Positions 1 to 6,961 are shown, numbered from the stretch's first letter. The stretch: 8,409 bases of DNA from Pseudomonadota bacterium (GCA_021780935.1 JAJXXT010000151.1:1-8409); one strand, 5' to 3'. A program made the numbers and translations. The notes: generated from the letters alone by a model not told the origin.

Positions 1-1947
1 CTGACGCTGTTGATGCTCGCCACCGGCGCGGGCTTCGGGCTTGCCGGGCTCACCGTTCTGGGACTGCTCGTTTCGCGCGCGCGGCTGAAGGCGAGCCAGG
101 CGCGCCTGCGCGAGGAGACCGCGCGGCTCGTCGCTGCGGCCGCAATCGTGCGACCAGGCATCGGCATCTTCGATCGTGCGGGACGGCTGCGCATCAAGAA
201 CGAGCGCTTGGCGTCGCGGTTGGGCATCGACGGGGCCAGCGTGCGTCAGGGCATGAACTTTGCCGAACTGGTGGAATTGACGGAGGGTTGGCAGCCGCCC
301 GTTCTCGCCAGGCCGCCGCCCACGACCGAAACCGGCCCCGTGGCCGCCGAGATGCGCAAGGACGGGCGCGTCGTGGAGGTCTGGCGCGGCCTGATGCCGG
401 ATGGCGGGCAGATGCTGGTGGTCGCCGACATCACCGCGCGGCTGGACATGGAGCGCTTGGCCCGCGATGCGCAGAAGCTCGACGCGCTGGGGCGCCTCAC
501 CGGCGGCGTTGCGCATGATTTCAATAACCTGCTGCAGGCGGTTCAGGCCAATCTGGAGCTTCTCGAGCGACAGGTGGATCAGACATCGCCGCTTCGCTCG
601 CGCCTGGCCGCGGCGCTCGGTGGGGTGCAGCGGGGCGCGCGCCTCACGCGCTCGCTATTGGCATTCGCGCGCCGCCAGCGTCTGACCCCGGTGCCCGTCG
701 ACGTTCAAAATCTGGTCGGGCAACTGATGCAGATGTTGCGCGATACGCTGCCCGCGACGATCGAACTCGTGTTCCTGAAAGCGCCGGAGCTCTGGCCGGT
801 GCAGGCCGACCCCGAGCAGCTCGAGAGCGCGCTGCTGAACCTGGTGCTGAACGCGCGCGATGCGATGCCGTCCGGCGGGCAGATCGTCGTCGAAGCGACC
901 AATCTCGCCGTGCTCGCGCCGCGGCAGATTGGCGCCGACACGCTGCCCCGCGGCGAATATGTCGGCATCACGATCCGCGATTCGGGGATCGGCATGACCG
1001 AGGAGCAGCTGGTGCGCGCGGTTGAGCCGTTCTTCTCGACCAAGGGCGTTCGCGGCAGCGGCCTGGGCCTGTCCATGGTGCACGGGTTTGCCCGCCAATC
1101 GCGCGGCGGGCTCGATCTGGAGAGCGCGCCAGGGGCGGGGACGACGGCGCGGCTTTATTTGCCACGCGCTCGCAGCGCTCCGGAGGCGCCGATGGGCGAG
1201 CCGGCGGCGGACCTGCCCCTCGGGCGGGGCGAGAGCGTGCTCGTCGTCGAGGACGACCCGGCCGTGCTCGGCGCCATCGTCGCCGCGCTCCATGATCTCG
1301 GCTACGGCACGATGACGGCGGAGAACGGCGCCGCCGCGCTGGCGATCCTGCAATCCGGGGCACGGCCCGATCTGTTGCTCTCCGACGTGGTGATGCCCGG
1401 ACCGGTCGGCGCCGTCGAGATGGCCGAACGGGCGCGTCGGATCGTGGGGCCTGGTCTGCCGGTTGTGTTCACGTCCGGTTACGCTGAGGACGCCCTGGTG
1501 GCGGCCGGTGGCTTGCCACCCGGTGCGCGGCTGCTGGCGAAGCCGTGGCGGATGGACGAGCTGGCGCGAAGGCTGCGGCAAGCCTTGTCGCCAAACCTAT
1601 CCCGACGCTTGCGCGTCGTGCTGGCCGAGGATGATGGGCTGCTGCGGGGGGTGGTCGCCGAGATTCTCGCCGCGGATGGTCACGAGGTGCGCGCGGCCGG
1701 GAGCGCCGGCGAGGCGTTGCGCCTGCTGGATGGCGGCGCCGATGTCCTGATCGCCGATCTGAGTCTGCCGGACATGGACGGCGCGCACCTCGCCGAACAA
1801 GCGCGACAGGCGTCGCCCGGGCTGCGGGTGATCATCGCCACCGGCCATGGCCGCGATCTGAGCAGTCTGGCGCTTCCGCATGTGCGGCTCGACAAGCCAT
1901 TTACTGCGGTGCGCCTGCGCGATGCGCTGGCGGAAGCGATGGCCTGA
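1..1947 (+). CDS. Hybrid sensor histidine kinase with two receiver domains (5' truncated by window edge)
   Basis: The frame is open to base 1, so the true start lies upstream. Residues are numbered from the TTG at 10. A hydrophobic stretch (about 1-22) ending in basic residues looks like the last transmembrane helix. A PAS-like segment follows (about 45-145), then a HisKA domain with phospho-acceptor His169 in GGVAHDFNNLL. The HATPase domain has an N-box around Asn281, a DSGIGM box at Asp324, and a GSGLGL box. Receiver 1 (about 408-524) has Asp459 in SDVVMP. Receiver 2 (about 533-645) has Asp583 in ADLSLPD. Both receivers keep the acidic pair and the conserved Lys, so both look competent. No DNA-binding output domain is present, so phosphate presumably passes to a partner outside the window. 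The sensory N-terminus is missing and the signal is unknown. A role in controlling the downstream PQQ dehydrogenase is only a guess from proximity. Confidence 0.93.
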   Translation: MTLLMLATGAGFGLAGLTVLGLLVSRARLKASQARLREETARLVAAAAIVRPGIGIFDRAGRLRIKNERLASRLGIDGASVRQGMNFAELVELTEGWQPPVLARPPPTTETGPVAAEMRKDGRVVEVWRGLMPDGGQMLVVADITARLDMERLARDAQKLDALGRLTGGVAHDFNNLLQAVQANLELLERQVDQTSPLRSRLAAALGGVQRGARLTRSLLAFARRQRLTPVPVDVQNLVGQLMQMLRDTLPATIELVFLKAPELWPVQADPEQLESALLNLVLNARDAMPSGGQIVVEATNLAVLAPRQIGADTLPRGEYVGITIRDSGIGMTEEQLVRAVEPFFSTKGVRGSGLGLSMVHGFARQSRGGLDLESAPGAGTTARLYLPRARSAPEAPMGEPAADLPLGRGESVLVVEDDPAVLGAIVAALHDLGYGTMTAENGAAALAILQSGARPDLLLSDVVMPGPVGAVEMAERARRIVGPGLPVVFTSGYAEDALVAAGGLPPGARLLAKPWRMDELARRLRQALSPNLSRRLRVVLAEDDGLLRGVVAEILAADGHEVRAAGSAGEALRLLDGGADVLIADLSLPDMDGAHLAEQARQASPGLRVIIATGHGRDLSSLALPHVRLDKPFTAVRLRDALAEAMA

Positions 1948-1969
1948 ACCGCTTGCCATCCCCGGCACC

Positions 1970-1988
1970 GGCCGCGATGATCGCGGCC
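1970..1988. repeat. Perfect 9-bp inverted repeat between kinase and metY fusion
   Basis: GGCCGCGAT and ATCGCGGCC are separated by one base, giving a GC-rich hairpin 22 bases after the kinase stop. There is no following T-run, so it is not a clear intrinsic terminator. It also covers the ATG at 1977, which argues against that codon as the start of the next gene. Confidence 0.5.
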
Positions 1989-1994
1989 CCTCGC

Positions 1995-1999
1995 GGAGG
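1995..1999 (+). promoter_or_regulatory. Ribosome binding site fixing the metY-fusion start
   Basis: GGAGG lies 7 bases before the ATG at 2007. The same frame is open further upstream (TTG at 1953, ATG at 1977), but neither has a comparable site. The extra residues would also be low-complexity Pro/Ala with no family similarity. Confidence 0.7.
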
Positions 2000-2006
2000 C
2001 TGGGTC

Positions 2007-3815
2007 ATGGCCATGCTCGAACCGATCGCCTATTCGGACGCGAAGTTGCGCCGCATCCTCGCCAGCGTCCGGACCATCGCCCTGGTCGGCGCATCGGCGA
2101 ACTGGAACCGGCCGAGCTACTTCGTGAACAAGTACCTCCAGGGCAAGGGCTATCGCGTCATCCCCGTGAACCCGGGACTGGCCGGGCAGACGCTGCTCGG
2201 CGAGACCGTACGCGCTTCGCTGAGCGACATTCCCGAGCCGGTCGACATGGTCGAGATTTTTCGCGCCTCCGACCGGGTCGGCCCGGTGGTCGAGGAGGCG
2301 ATCGCCATTGGTGCCAAGGTGGTGTGGATGCAGCTCGGCGTGCGCAACGACGAGGCGGCGGCGCGGGCCGAGGCGGCGGGGCTCGAGGTGGTGATGAATC
2401 GCTGCCCGAAGATCGAGTATGGCCGGCTCGGCGGGGAGCTGTCCTGGAGCGGGGTCAATTCCGGGCTGATCCGCAACCGTCCGCCCGAGCCGCCCACCGA
2501 GCGCCAGGCCAAGGCCCATCTGCCGCCGCCGCGCAATCTCTCCTACGGGTTCGAGACCCGCGCCATCCACGCCGGCGCCGCGCCCGACCCCAGCACCGGG
2601 GCGCGCTCGACGCCGATCTACCAGACCACCTCCTACGTCTTCGAGGATGTCGATCACGCCGCGTCGCTCTTCAACCTGCACAATTTCGGGTATATCTACT
2701 CACGTCTGACAAATCCCACCGTCTCGGTGCTGGAGGAGCGGGTCGCCAGTCTCGAGGGCGGACGCGCCGCGGTGGCCGCCTCGTCGGGCCACGCCGCCCA
2801 GTTCCTCACCTTCTTCACCTTGCTCGAACCGGGCGACGAGTTCCTCGCCTCGCGCAATCTCTATGGCGGCTCGCTGACCCAGTTCGGCCGGTCCTTCCCG
2901 CGCCTTGGCTGGACCTGCCATTTCGTCGATCCGCGCGAGCCGGAGAATTTCGCCCGCGCCCTGACCCCGCGCTGCAAGGCGATCTTCGTCGAGAGCCTGG
3001 CCAATCCCGGCGGCATCGTCGTCGATCTCGAGGCGGTCGCGCGCATCGCCCATGGCGCCGGCATTCCGCTGATCGTCGACAACACCATGGCCTCGCCCTA
3101 TCTCTGCCGGCCGATCGAGTGGGGGGCGGACATCGTCGTGCACTCGACGACGAAGTTCCTCTCCGGCCATGGCCACGCGCTGGGCGGGGCGGTGGTGGAG
3201 TCCGGCCGCTTCGACTGGGCGGCGAGCGGCAAGTTCCCCTCGATGACGGAACCGGAGCCGGCCTATCACGGACTGCGCTTCTACGAGAATTTCGGCGATT
3301 TCGCTTTCACCACCAAGGCGCGCGCGGTGGCGCTGCGCGATTTCGGTCCGACGCTGGCGCCGATGAACGCGTTCCTCACCATCACCGGGATCGAGACGCT
3401 GCATCTGCGCATGGAACGTCATGTTGCTAATGCAGAACGAGTGGCTGCGTTCCTCGAGACCCACCCGAACGTCGCGTGGGTGTCCTATGCCGGGCTCGAG
3501 TCCAGCGCCTATCGCGCACTCGCGCGCAAATATCTGCCGCGCGGGGCGGGGTCTGTGTTCACGTTCGGCGTGCGCGGCGGCTACGCGGCGGGCATCCGTC
3601 TGGTCGAATCCGTGCGCCTGTTCTCGCACCTCGCCAATATCGGCGACACCCGCAGCCTGATCCTGCATCCGGCGTCGACGACGCATCGCCAGCTCACCGA
3701 GGAGCAGCGCAACGCCGCCGGCGCCGGTGACGATGTGATCCGGCTCTCGATCGGGCTGGAGAGTGCGGAGGATCTCATCCGCGACCTCGATACCGCGCTC
3801 GACGCGTCGGCATAG
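2007..3815 (+). CDS. metY: CoA-binding domain fused to O-acetylhomoserine sulfhydrylase (MetY-type)
   Basis: This 602-residue protein joins two domains. Residues about 12-150 form a YccU-like CoA-binding Rossmann domain, with a nucleotide loop at LVGASAN (Gly28) and later the segments IPVNPG and VWMQLG. A proline-rich linker (about 155-178) follows. Residues 180-602 are a full-length Cys/Met-metabolism PLP enzyme. The Schiff-base lysine is Lys383 in HSTTKFLSGHG, the PLP-ring aspartate is Asp358 in IVDNTMASPYL, and YSRLTNPT sits near the N-terminal side of this domain. The insertion running from PSMTEPEPAYHG to GIETLHLRMERH is typical of O-acetylhomoserine sulfhydrylase rather than cystathionine gamma-synthase. 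Family knowledge: the enzyme makes homocysteine and acetate from O-acetylhomoserine and sulfide in the cytoplasm, feeding methionine synthesis. The fused domain may sense acyl-CoA or act as a scaffold; this is inference. A cysteine synthase side activity is possible. Confidence 0.92.
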   Translation: MAMLEPIAYSDAKLRRILASVRTIALVGASANWNRPSYFVNKYLQGKGYRVIPVNPGLAGQTLLGETVRASLSDIPEPVDMVEIFRASDRVGPVVEEAIAIGAKVVWMQLGVRNDEAAARAEAAGLEVVMNRCPKIEYGRLGGELSWSGVNSGLIRNRPPEPPTERQAKAHLPPPRNLSYGFETRAIHAGAAPDPSTGARSTPIYQTTSYVFEDVDHAASLFNLHNFGYIYSRLTNPTVSVLEERVASLEGGRAAVAASSGHAAQFLTFFTLLEPGDEFLASRNLYGGSLTQFGRSFPRLGWTCHFVDPREPENFARALTPRCKAIFVESLANPGGIVVDLEAVARIAHGAGIPLIVDNTMASPYLCRPIEWGADIVVHSTTKFLSGHGHALGGAVVESGRFDWAASGKFPSMTEPEPAYHGLRFYENFGDFAFTTKARAVALRDFGPTLAPMNAFLTITGIETLHLRMERHVANAERVAAFLETHPNVAWVSYAGLESSAYRALARKYLPRGAGSVFTFGVRGGYAAGIRLVESVRLFSHLANIGDTRSLILHPASTTHRQLTEEQRNAAGAGDDVIRLSIGLESAEDLIRDLDTALDASA

Positions 3816-3829
3816 GGTCCATAGCGCTC

Positions 3830-3857
3830 TTGACGTTGATTACGGTCGCGTCATACG
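3830..3857 (+). promoter_or_regulatory. Candidate sigma-70-like promoter for the Rieske gene
   Basis: TTGACG (3830-3835) and CATACG (3852-3857) are separated by 16 bases, in the 65-base gap between the metY fusion and the Rieske start. The -35 element is good; the -10 element is weak, sharing only ATA with the consensus. The position is sensible, with a short leader before the ribosome binding site, but this is pattern matching only. Confidence 0.3.
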
Positions 3858-3870
3858 TTGGGTTCAGGGC

Positions 3871-3876
3871 AGGAGG
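3871..3876 (+). promoter_or_regulatory. Ribosome binding site fixing the Rieske start
   Basis: AGGAGG ends 4 bases before the ATG at 3881. The frame is open back to a TTG at 3830, but that would add 17 residues before the twin-arginine signal and overlap the candidate promoter. The ATG is therefore preferred. Confidence 0.7.
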
Positions 3877-3880
3877 TCCA

Positions 3881-4465
3881 ATGACGGAACGTGACGATTC
3901 GTGCCGCCGGTTCGCCGAACGGCGGGCCATTCTTGGCGCCGGTGTGGCGCTGGTGCCTTTCCTGGCCGGTGCGGCCAGGGCCGACGAGCCGGGGCCTGCT
4001 TCCCTGCCGCCGCAACCCGGGGATCAGTTTGCGTTCCTGACCGGCGAGAAGAAGGGACAGATCGTCAAGGCCGAGGACATTCCCCTCGGTGGTCCGCAGG
4101 TGCAGGTCTATCCGATCGACCCGAAGAGCGGCGTGGTGCGCGATGGGTCGCGCCTCAACCTCGTTTTGCTCGCGCGCTTCGATCCGGCGACGTTCGACGA
4201 TGCGACCCGTGCCCGATCGGCCGACGGCGTCGTCGCCTACTCCGGCGTGTGCACCCATCAGGGCTGCGCCGTGAACATGTGGGCGAGCGAGGCGGGCCTG
4301 TTGTTTTGCTCGTGCCATGGGTCGATCTACGACCCCAAGCACGGGGCCGAGGTGATCGGCGGCCCGGCGCCGCGCGCTCTCCCCAGTCTTGGCCTGAAGG
4401 TGGCGAACGGTGCGCCGACGGTCGCTGAAGGGTTCTCCGGACGCGTTGGACCAGGGCAACATTGA
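3881..4465 (+). CDS. Exported Rieske [2Fe-2S] protein, likely Tat substrate
   Basis: The protein has 194 residues. The N-terminus carries two arginine pairs (Arg9-Arg10 and Arg14-Arg15 in ERRAILGAG), a hydrophobic core, and ARA/DE as a probable cleavage site after Ala34. This resembles a Tat signal, fitting the known export of folded Rieske proteins. The cluster boxes are CTHQGC and CSCHGS. Cys124, His126, Cys143 and His146 should bind the cluster (C-x-H-x16-C-x2-H), and Cys129 and Cys145 should form the disulfide typical of high-potential Rieske proteins. Its size resembles cytochrome bc1 and arsenite oxidase Rieske subunits, but neither a cytochrome b nor a molybdopterin subunit lies nearby. 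The next gene, 79 bases downstream on the same strand, is a periplasmic PQQ dehydrogenase, so a role in its electron transfer is plausible. The exact partner is unknown. Confidence 0.9.
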   Translation: MTERDDSCRRFAERRAILGAGVALVPFLAGAARADEPGPASLPPQPGDQFAFLTGEKKGQIVKAEDIPLGGPQVQVYPIDPKSGVVRDGSRLNLVLLARFDPATFDDATRARSADGVVAYSGVCTHQGCAVNMWASEAGLLFCSCHGSIYDPKHGAEVIGGPAPRALPSLGLKVANGAPTVAEGFSGRVGPGQH

Positions 4466-4533
4466 CGTGGATTCTGTCCGATGCCGTGATTGACTGAAAA
4501 AAATCCGCGTCGCCGTAGAAATGCTTTAACGAG

Positions 4534-4538
4534 GGAGG
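4534..4538 (+). promoter_or_regulatory. Ribosome binding site for a GTG start; upstream leader
   Basis: GGAGG lies 6 bases before the GTG at 4545 and decides this non-ATG start, which is followed by a good signal peptide. The 79-base gap before it (4466-4544) contains a TTGACT at 4490-4495, an A7 run at 4496-4502 and a TAGAAA at 4516-4521. The 20-base spacing between the TTGACT and TAGAAA elements is too long for a convincing promoter, so the gene may be read through from the Rieske gene. Confidence 0.7.
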
Positions 4539-4544
4539 CTAAGC

Positions 4545-6266
4545 GTGAAAAAACTATTTGCCTGCACAAGCCTGCTGGCCTTGCTGGTGGCGGGAGCTGC
4601 GGGAACCGCCCACAGCGCCGACTACAGCCCGGTTACGGACGCGCGCCTGACCAATCCGGAGCCCGACAACTGGCTGATGACGCGCGGCCGCTACCAGGGC
4701 TGGAGCTACAGCGCGCTCGATCAGATCAACACCAGCAACGTCAAGAATCTCCAGCCTGTCTGGACTTTCTCGACCGGTGTCGACTCGGGCCATGAATCGC
4801 CGCCGATCGTCAACAACGGCATGATGTTCGTCGCCACGCCGTATAATCAGGTGCTGGCCCTGAATGCCGCCACCGGCGAGCTGATCTGGCGCTTCAAGCG
4901 GCCGATCCCCGAGGGCTTCAGCGCGCTGCACAACACCAATCGCGGCGTCGCGCTCTATGGCGACAAGATCTATTTCGCGGGCCTCGACGCGGTGCTGGTG
5001 GCGATCGACGCCAAGACCGGCAAGGTCGCCTGGGAATCGAAGGTCGAGGACTGGCATACCGGCTACTACATGACCACCGCGCCCGTCGTCGTGAAGGGCA
5101 AGGTGATGGTCGGCGTCTCCGGCGGCGAGTTCGGTGTGCGCGGCTTCATTGCGGCATTCGACTCCGAGACCGGCAAGCCGGATTGGAAGACCTACTCGAT
5201 CCCGGCGCCCGGCGAGCCCGGCAGCGATACCTGGCAGAAGCCGGATACCTGGAAGCGTGGCGGCGGCTCGGCGTGGATGCCCGGCACGTATGATCCGAAG
5301 ACCGATACCGTCTATTGGGGCACCGGTAACGGCTCGCCCTGGTTCGGCGATCAGCGTCCGGGCGACAACCTGTTCACCTCCTCGACCCTGGCGCTGGATC
5401 CGGCGACCGGCAAGATGAAGGGGCACTTCCAGTATCACCAGAACGAGTCCTGGGACTGGGATGCGATGAACGCGCCGATGGTCGTGGACTACCAGCATGG
5501 CGGTAAGTCGGTCTCCGGCCTGCTGACCCCGCAGCGCAACGGCTATCTGTACTGGCTGGAGCGGAAGTCCTCGGGCGATATCGGCTACGTGACGTCCGTT
5601 GCCTACGTGAAGCAGAACGTCTTCAAGAGCATCGATCCGGAAACCGGCCGCCCGGTGGTCGACATGGACCACAAGCCGGGGACCGGCAAGGAAGCGAGCT
5701 TCTGCCCCAGCCTGTGGGGTGGCAAGGACTGGCCGTTCGAGGCCTATAACCCGAACACCGGCATGGTCTACATCCCGTCCAACGACAACCATTGCGGCCA
5801 TCTCAAGGGCGCGGTGCAGGAATATGTGGCGGGTCAGTGGTGGACGGGTGTGAGCATTCCGGACATCGGCTTCACCGTCGACAAGAATGCCGGGTTCTAC
5901 GGCGAGATCCAGGCCTATGACGTGAACTCGGGCAAGCGCGCCTGGCGTGCGCTCTATCCGAGCTCGATGATGTGGGGCTCGCTGCTCACCACCGCCGGCA
6001 ATCTCGTCTTCGGCGGCGGCACGAACGATCGCGCCTTCCGCGCCTATGATGCCCGCACCGGCGAGCAGCTGTGGCAGTTCGGCACCAACTCGGGCATCAT
6101 CGCCCCGCCGTCCTCCTTCGCGGTCGATGGCGTGCAGTACATCGCGGTGCAGTCCGGCTACGGTGTCGATCCGGCCTTCCAGGAAGGCCTGATCAGCGAC
6201 CTCATCGGCTGGCAGAAGGACATTCCGCAGGGTGGTGTGATCTGGGTGTTCGCCGTCAACAAGTGA
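4545..6266 (+). CDS. Periplasmic PQQ-dependent alcohol dehydrogenase, methanol/ethanol family, with lanthanide-type Asp
   Basis: The protein has 573 residues and starts at GTG. A Sec signal peptide ends near residue 24 or 25 (AHSA/DYSP). The rest is an eight-bladed quinoprotein propeller with recurring blade motifs such as ALNAATGELIWRF, AIDAKTGKVAWES and YDARTGEQLWQF. By alignment to methanol dehydrogenase, Trp244 (SAWMPGTYD) should stack on PQQ. Glu195 (GGEFG) and Asn262 (GTGNGSPW) should bind the metal, and Asp304 in NESWDWDAMN is the catalytic base. Asp306, two residues later, matches the extra Asp that coordinates lanthanides in XoxF and PedH; calcium enzymes have Ala or Ser there. The vicinal Cys-Cys of classical enzymes is replaced by Ala127-Leu128 before NRG. 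No C-terminal cytochrome domain is present, so an external electron acceptor is needed. The family oxidises alcohols in the periplasm; the substrate here cannot be read from sequence. It is not called xoxF because it is shorter than XoxF and its sequence differs. Confidence 0.93.
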   Translation: MKKLFACTSLLALLVAGAAGTAHSADYSPVTDARLTNPEPDNWLMTRGRYQGWSYSALDQINTSNVKNLQPVWTFSTGVDSGHESPPIVNNGMMFVATPYNQVLALNAATGELIWRFKRPIPEGFSALHNTNRGVALYGDKIYFAGLDAVLVAIDAKTGKVAWESKVEDWHTGYYMTTAPVVVKGKVMVGVSGGEFGVRGFIAAFDSETGKPDWKTYSIPAPGEPGSDTWQKPDTWKRGGGSAWMPGTYDPKTDTVYWGTGNGSPWFGDQRPGDNLFTSSTLALDPATGKMKGHFQYHQNESWDWDAMNAPMVVDYQHGGKSVSGLLTPQRNGYLYWLERKSSGDIGYVTSVAYVKQNVFKSIDPETGRPVVDMDHKPGTGKEASFCPSLWGGKDWPFEAYNPNTGMVYIPSNDNHCGHLKGAVQEYVAGQWWTGVSIPDIGFTVDKNAGFYGEIQAYDVNSGKRAWRALYPSSMMWGSLLTTAGNLVFGGGTNDRAFRAYDARTGEQLWQFGTNSGIIAPPSSFAVDGVQYIAVQSGYGVDPAFQEGLISDLIGWQKDIPQGGVIWVFAVNK

Positions 6267-6292
6267 GGGTGGCCGACACCGCTGCGTTTCGT

Positions 6293-6337
6293 GGTCTGAG
6301 GCCAACGCCCGAAGGTGGGCGTTGGCCGGATCAGACC
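6293..6337 (+). terminator. Strong hairpin after the PQQ dehydrogenase
   Basis: An 11-bp perfect stem (GGCCAACGCCC at 6300-6310, GGGCGTTGGCC at 6317-6327) has a 6-base loop. Beyond a 3-base bulge it is extended by a 7-bp outer stem (GGTCTGA at 6293-6299, TCAGACC at 6331-6337). It starts 27 bases after the stop codon. No T-run follows, so it may protect the 3' end of the transcript or pause polymerase rather than terminate alone. Confidence 0.6.
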
Positions 6338-6409
6338 GCGGGACCGACCTAGAGCTCTGACGTGTGCCGAATTGCGCACTTCGCCGGAGCAAATGCCGAG
6401 CCTCCGGAG

Positions 6410-6436
6410 CCGGCCGCTGTAATGGCGGCCGGTTTT
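6410..6436 (+). terminator. Rho-independent terminator-like hairpin upstream of the small secreted protein
   Basis: An 8-bp perfect stem (CCGGCCGC at 6410-6417, GCGGCCGG at 6425-6432) with a 7-base loop is followed directly by TTTT (6433-6436). It has the classical form, though the T-run is short. It lies only 36 bases before the next start codon, so it may attenuate rather than stop transcription into that gene. A weaker 6-bp hairpin with one G-T pair (6362-6379) lies between this and the previous hairpin. Confidence 0.6.
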
Positions 6437-6472
6437 CGGCTTCTCCACCGTCGAACGATACGGGGTCAGACG

Positions 6473-6961
6473 ATGCCAACCGACCAACCATCCATCATCC
6501 GCCTGCCTGGGCGCCGCGGCGCTCGCGCCGCTCTGTTGGTGATCTGGGCGGCGATCGCAGCATCTGGCGCCACCGGCTATGCCGCCCCGGCCCGGGCCGA
6601 GGAAGTCGGCTACAAGCTCACCGAGCCCTATAGCGTGGAGGTGAGTGACGTCACGGCGCGCGTCGGCGAACACGCCGTCATGCGCGTCACGCTGCGCCTG
6701 CGCGACGGGTTCCGCGTGCTCGAAGCCTACACCAACCGGGTCGGCCGCCTCTCCTCGCTCGATGGCGGCGTTGCCTTTGCCGCCAAGATCATCGATGGGA
6801 GCGCCGAGAACAACACACTGGTCTTCAACGTCCCGGTGACGCCGACGGCGCCGGGCCGGCATCCGATCAACGGCGTCTTCCGCGTTGGCTATATCGAGGG
6901 CGGGGACCAGATGGTGATGGTCTCGGTGCCGCTGATCGCCGCGGTGATCGGCCAGGAGTAG
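6473..6961 (+). CDS. Small secreted protein of unknown function next to the PQQ dehydrogenase
   Basis: I do not recognise a named family. From the ATG at 6473 the protein has 162 residues, with a basic N-terminus, a hydrophobic core (about 19-33) and ARA/EE as a likely signal cleavage after Ala42. The mature part of about 120 residues is rich in alternating beta-strand patterns and contains no cysteine. It ends in a region (PGRHPINGVFRVGY to MVSVPLIAAV) that looks like an immunoglobulin-type sandwich, loosely like the N-terminal domain of DsbD but without its cysteines. The absence of cysteine excludes SoxY-type or thioredoxin chemistry. The frame is open upstream to 6362, but an ATG at 6422 sits inside the terminator hairpin and would bury the signal peptide. 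The ribosome site is weak (GGGG at 6462-6465). Same strand and proximity suggest an accessory role for the dehydrogenase; this is inference. Confidence 0.75.
   Translation: MPTDQPSIIRLPGRRGARAALLVIWAAIAASGATGYAAPARAEEVGYKLTEPYSVEVSDVTARVGEHAVMRVTLRLRDGFRVLEAYTNRVGRLSSLDGGVAFAAKIIDGSAENNTLVFNVPVTPTAPGRHPINGVFRVGYIEGGDQMVMVSVPLIAAVIGQE

Noticed and set aside
1948..2006. Possible SAM-type riboswitch before the metY fusion
   Set aside because: Only 59 bases are available. The visible structure is a single short GC hairpin, and I see no SAM-II-like pattern.
1680..2681. 333-codon open frame on the - strand across the kinase/metY junction
   Set aside because: It overlaps two well-supported genes, has low-complexity composition, and has no plausible domain.
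1880..3430. 516-codon + strand frame overlapping the metY fusion
   Set aside because: It is out of frame with a complete PLP enzyme and its translation is Arg/Gly/Ala-rich without motifs.
4545..6266. Naming the dehydrogenase xoxF or mxaF
   Set aside because: Its length, the missing Cys-Cys pair and the absence of xoxG/xoxJ-like neighbours do not support either name; only the Asp306 signature is shared with XoxF.
4554..6491. 645-codon open frame on the - strand opposite the PQQ dehydrogenase
   Set aside because: It is a GC-bias shadow. The + strand protein has full family motifs and a ribosome site, while the antisense translation is Arg/His/Gly-rich with no recognisable domain.
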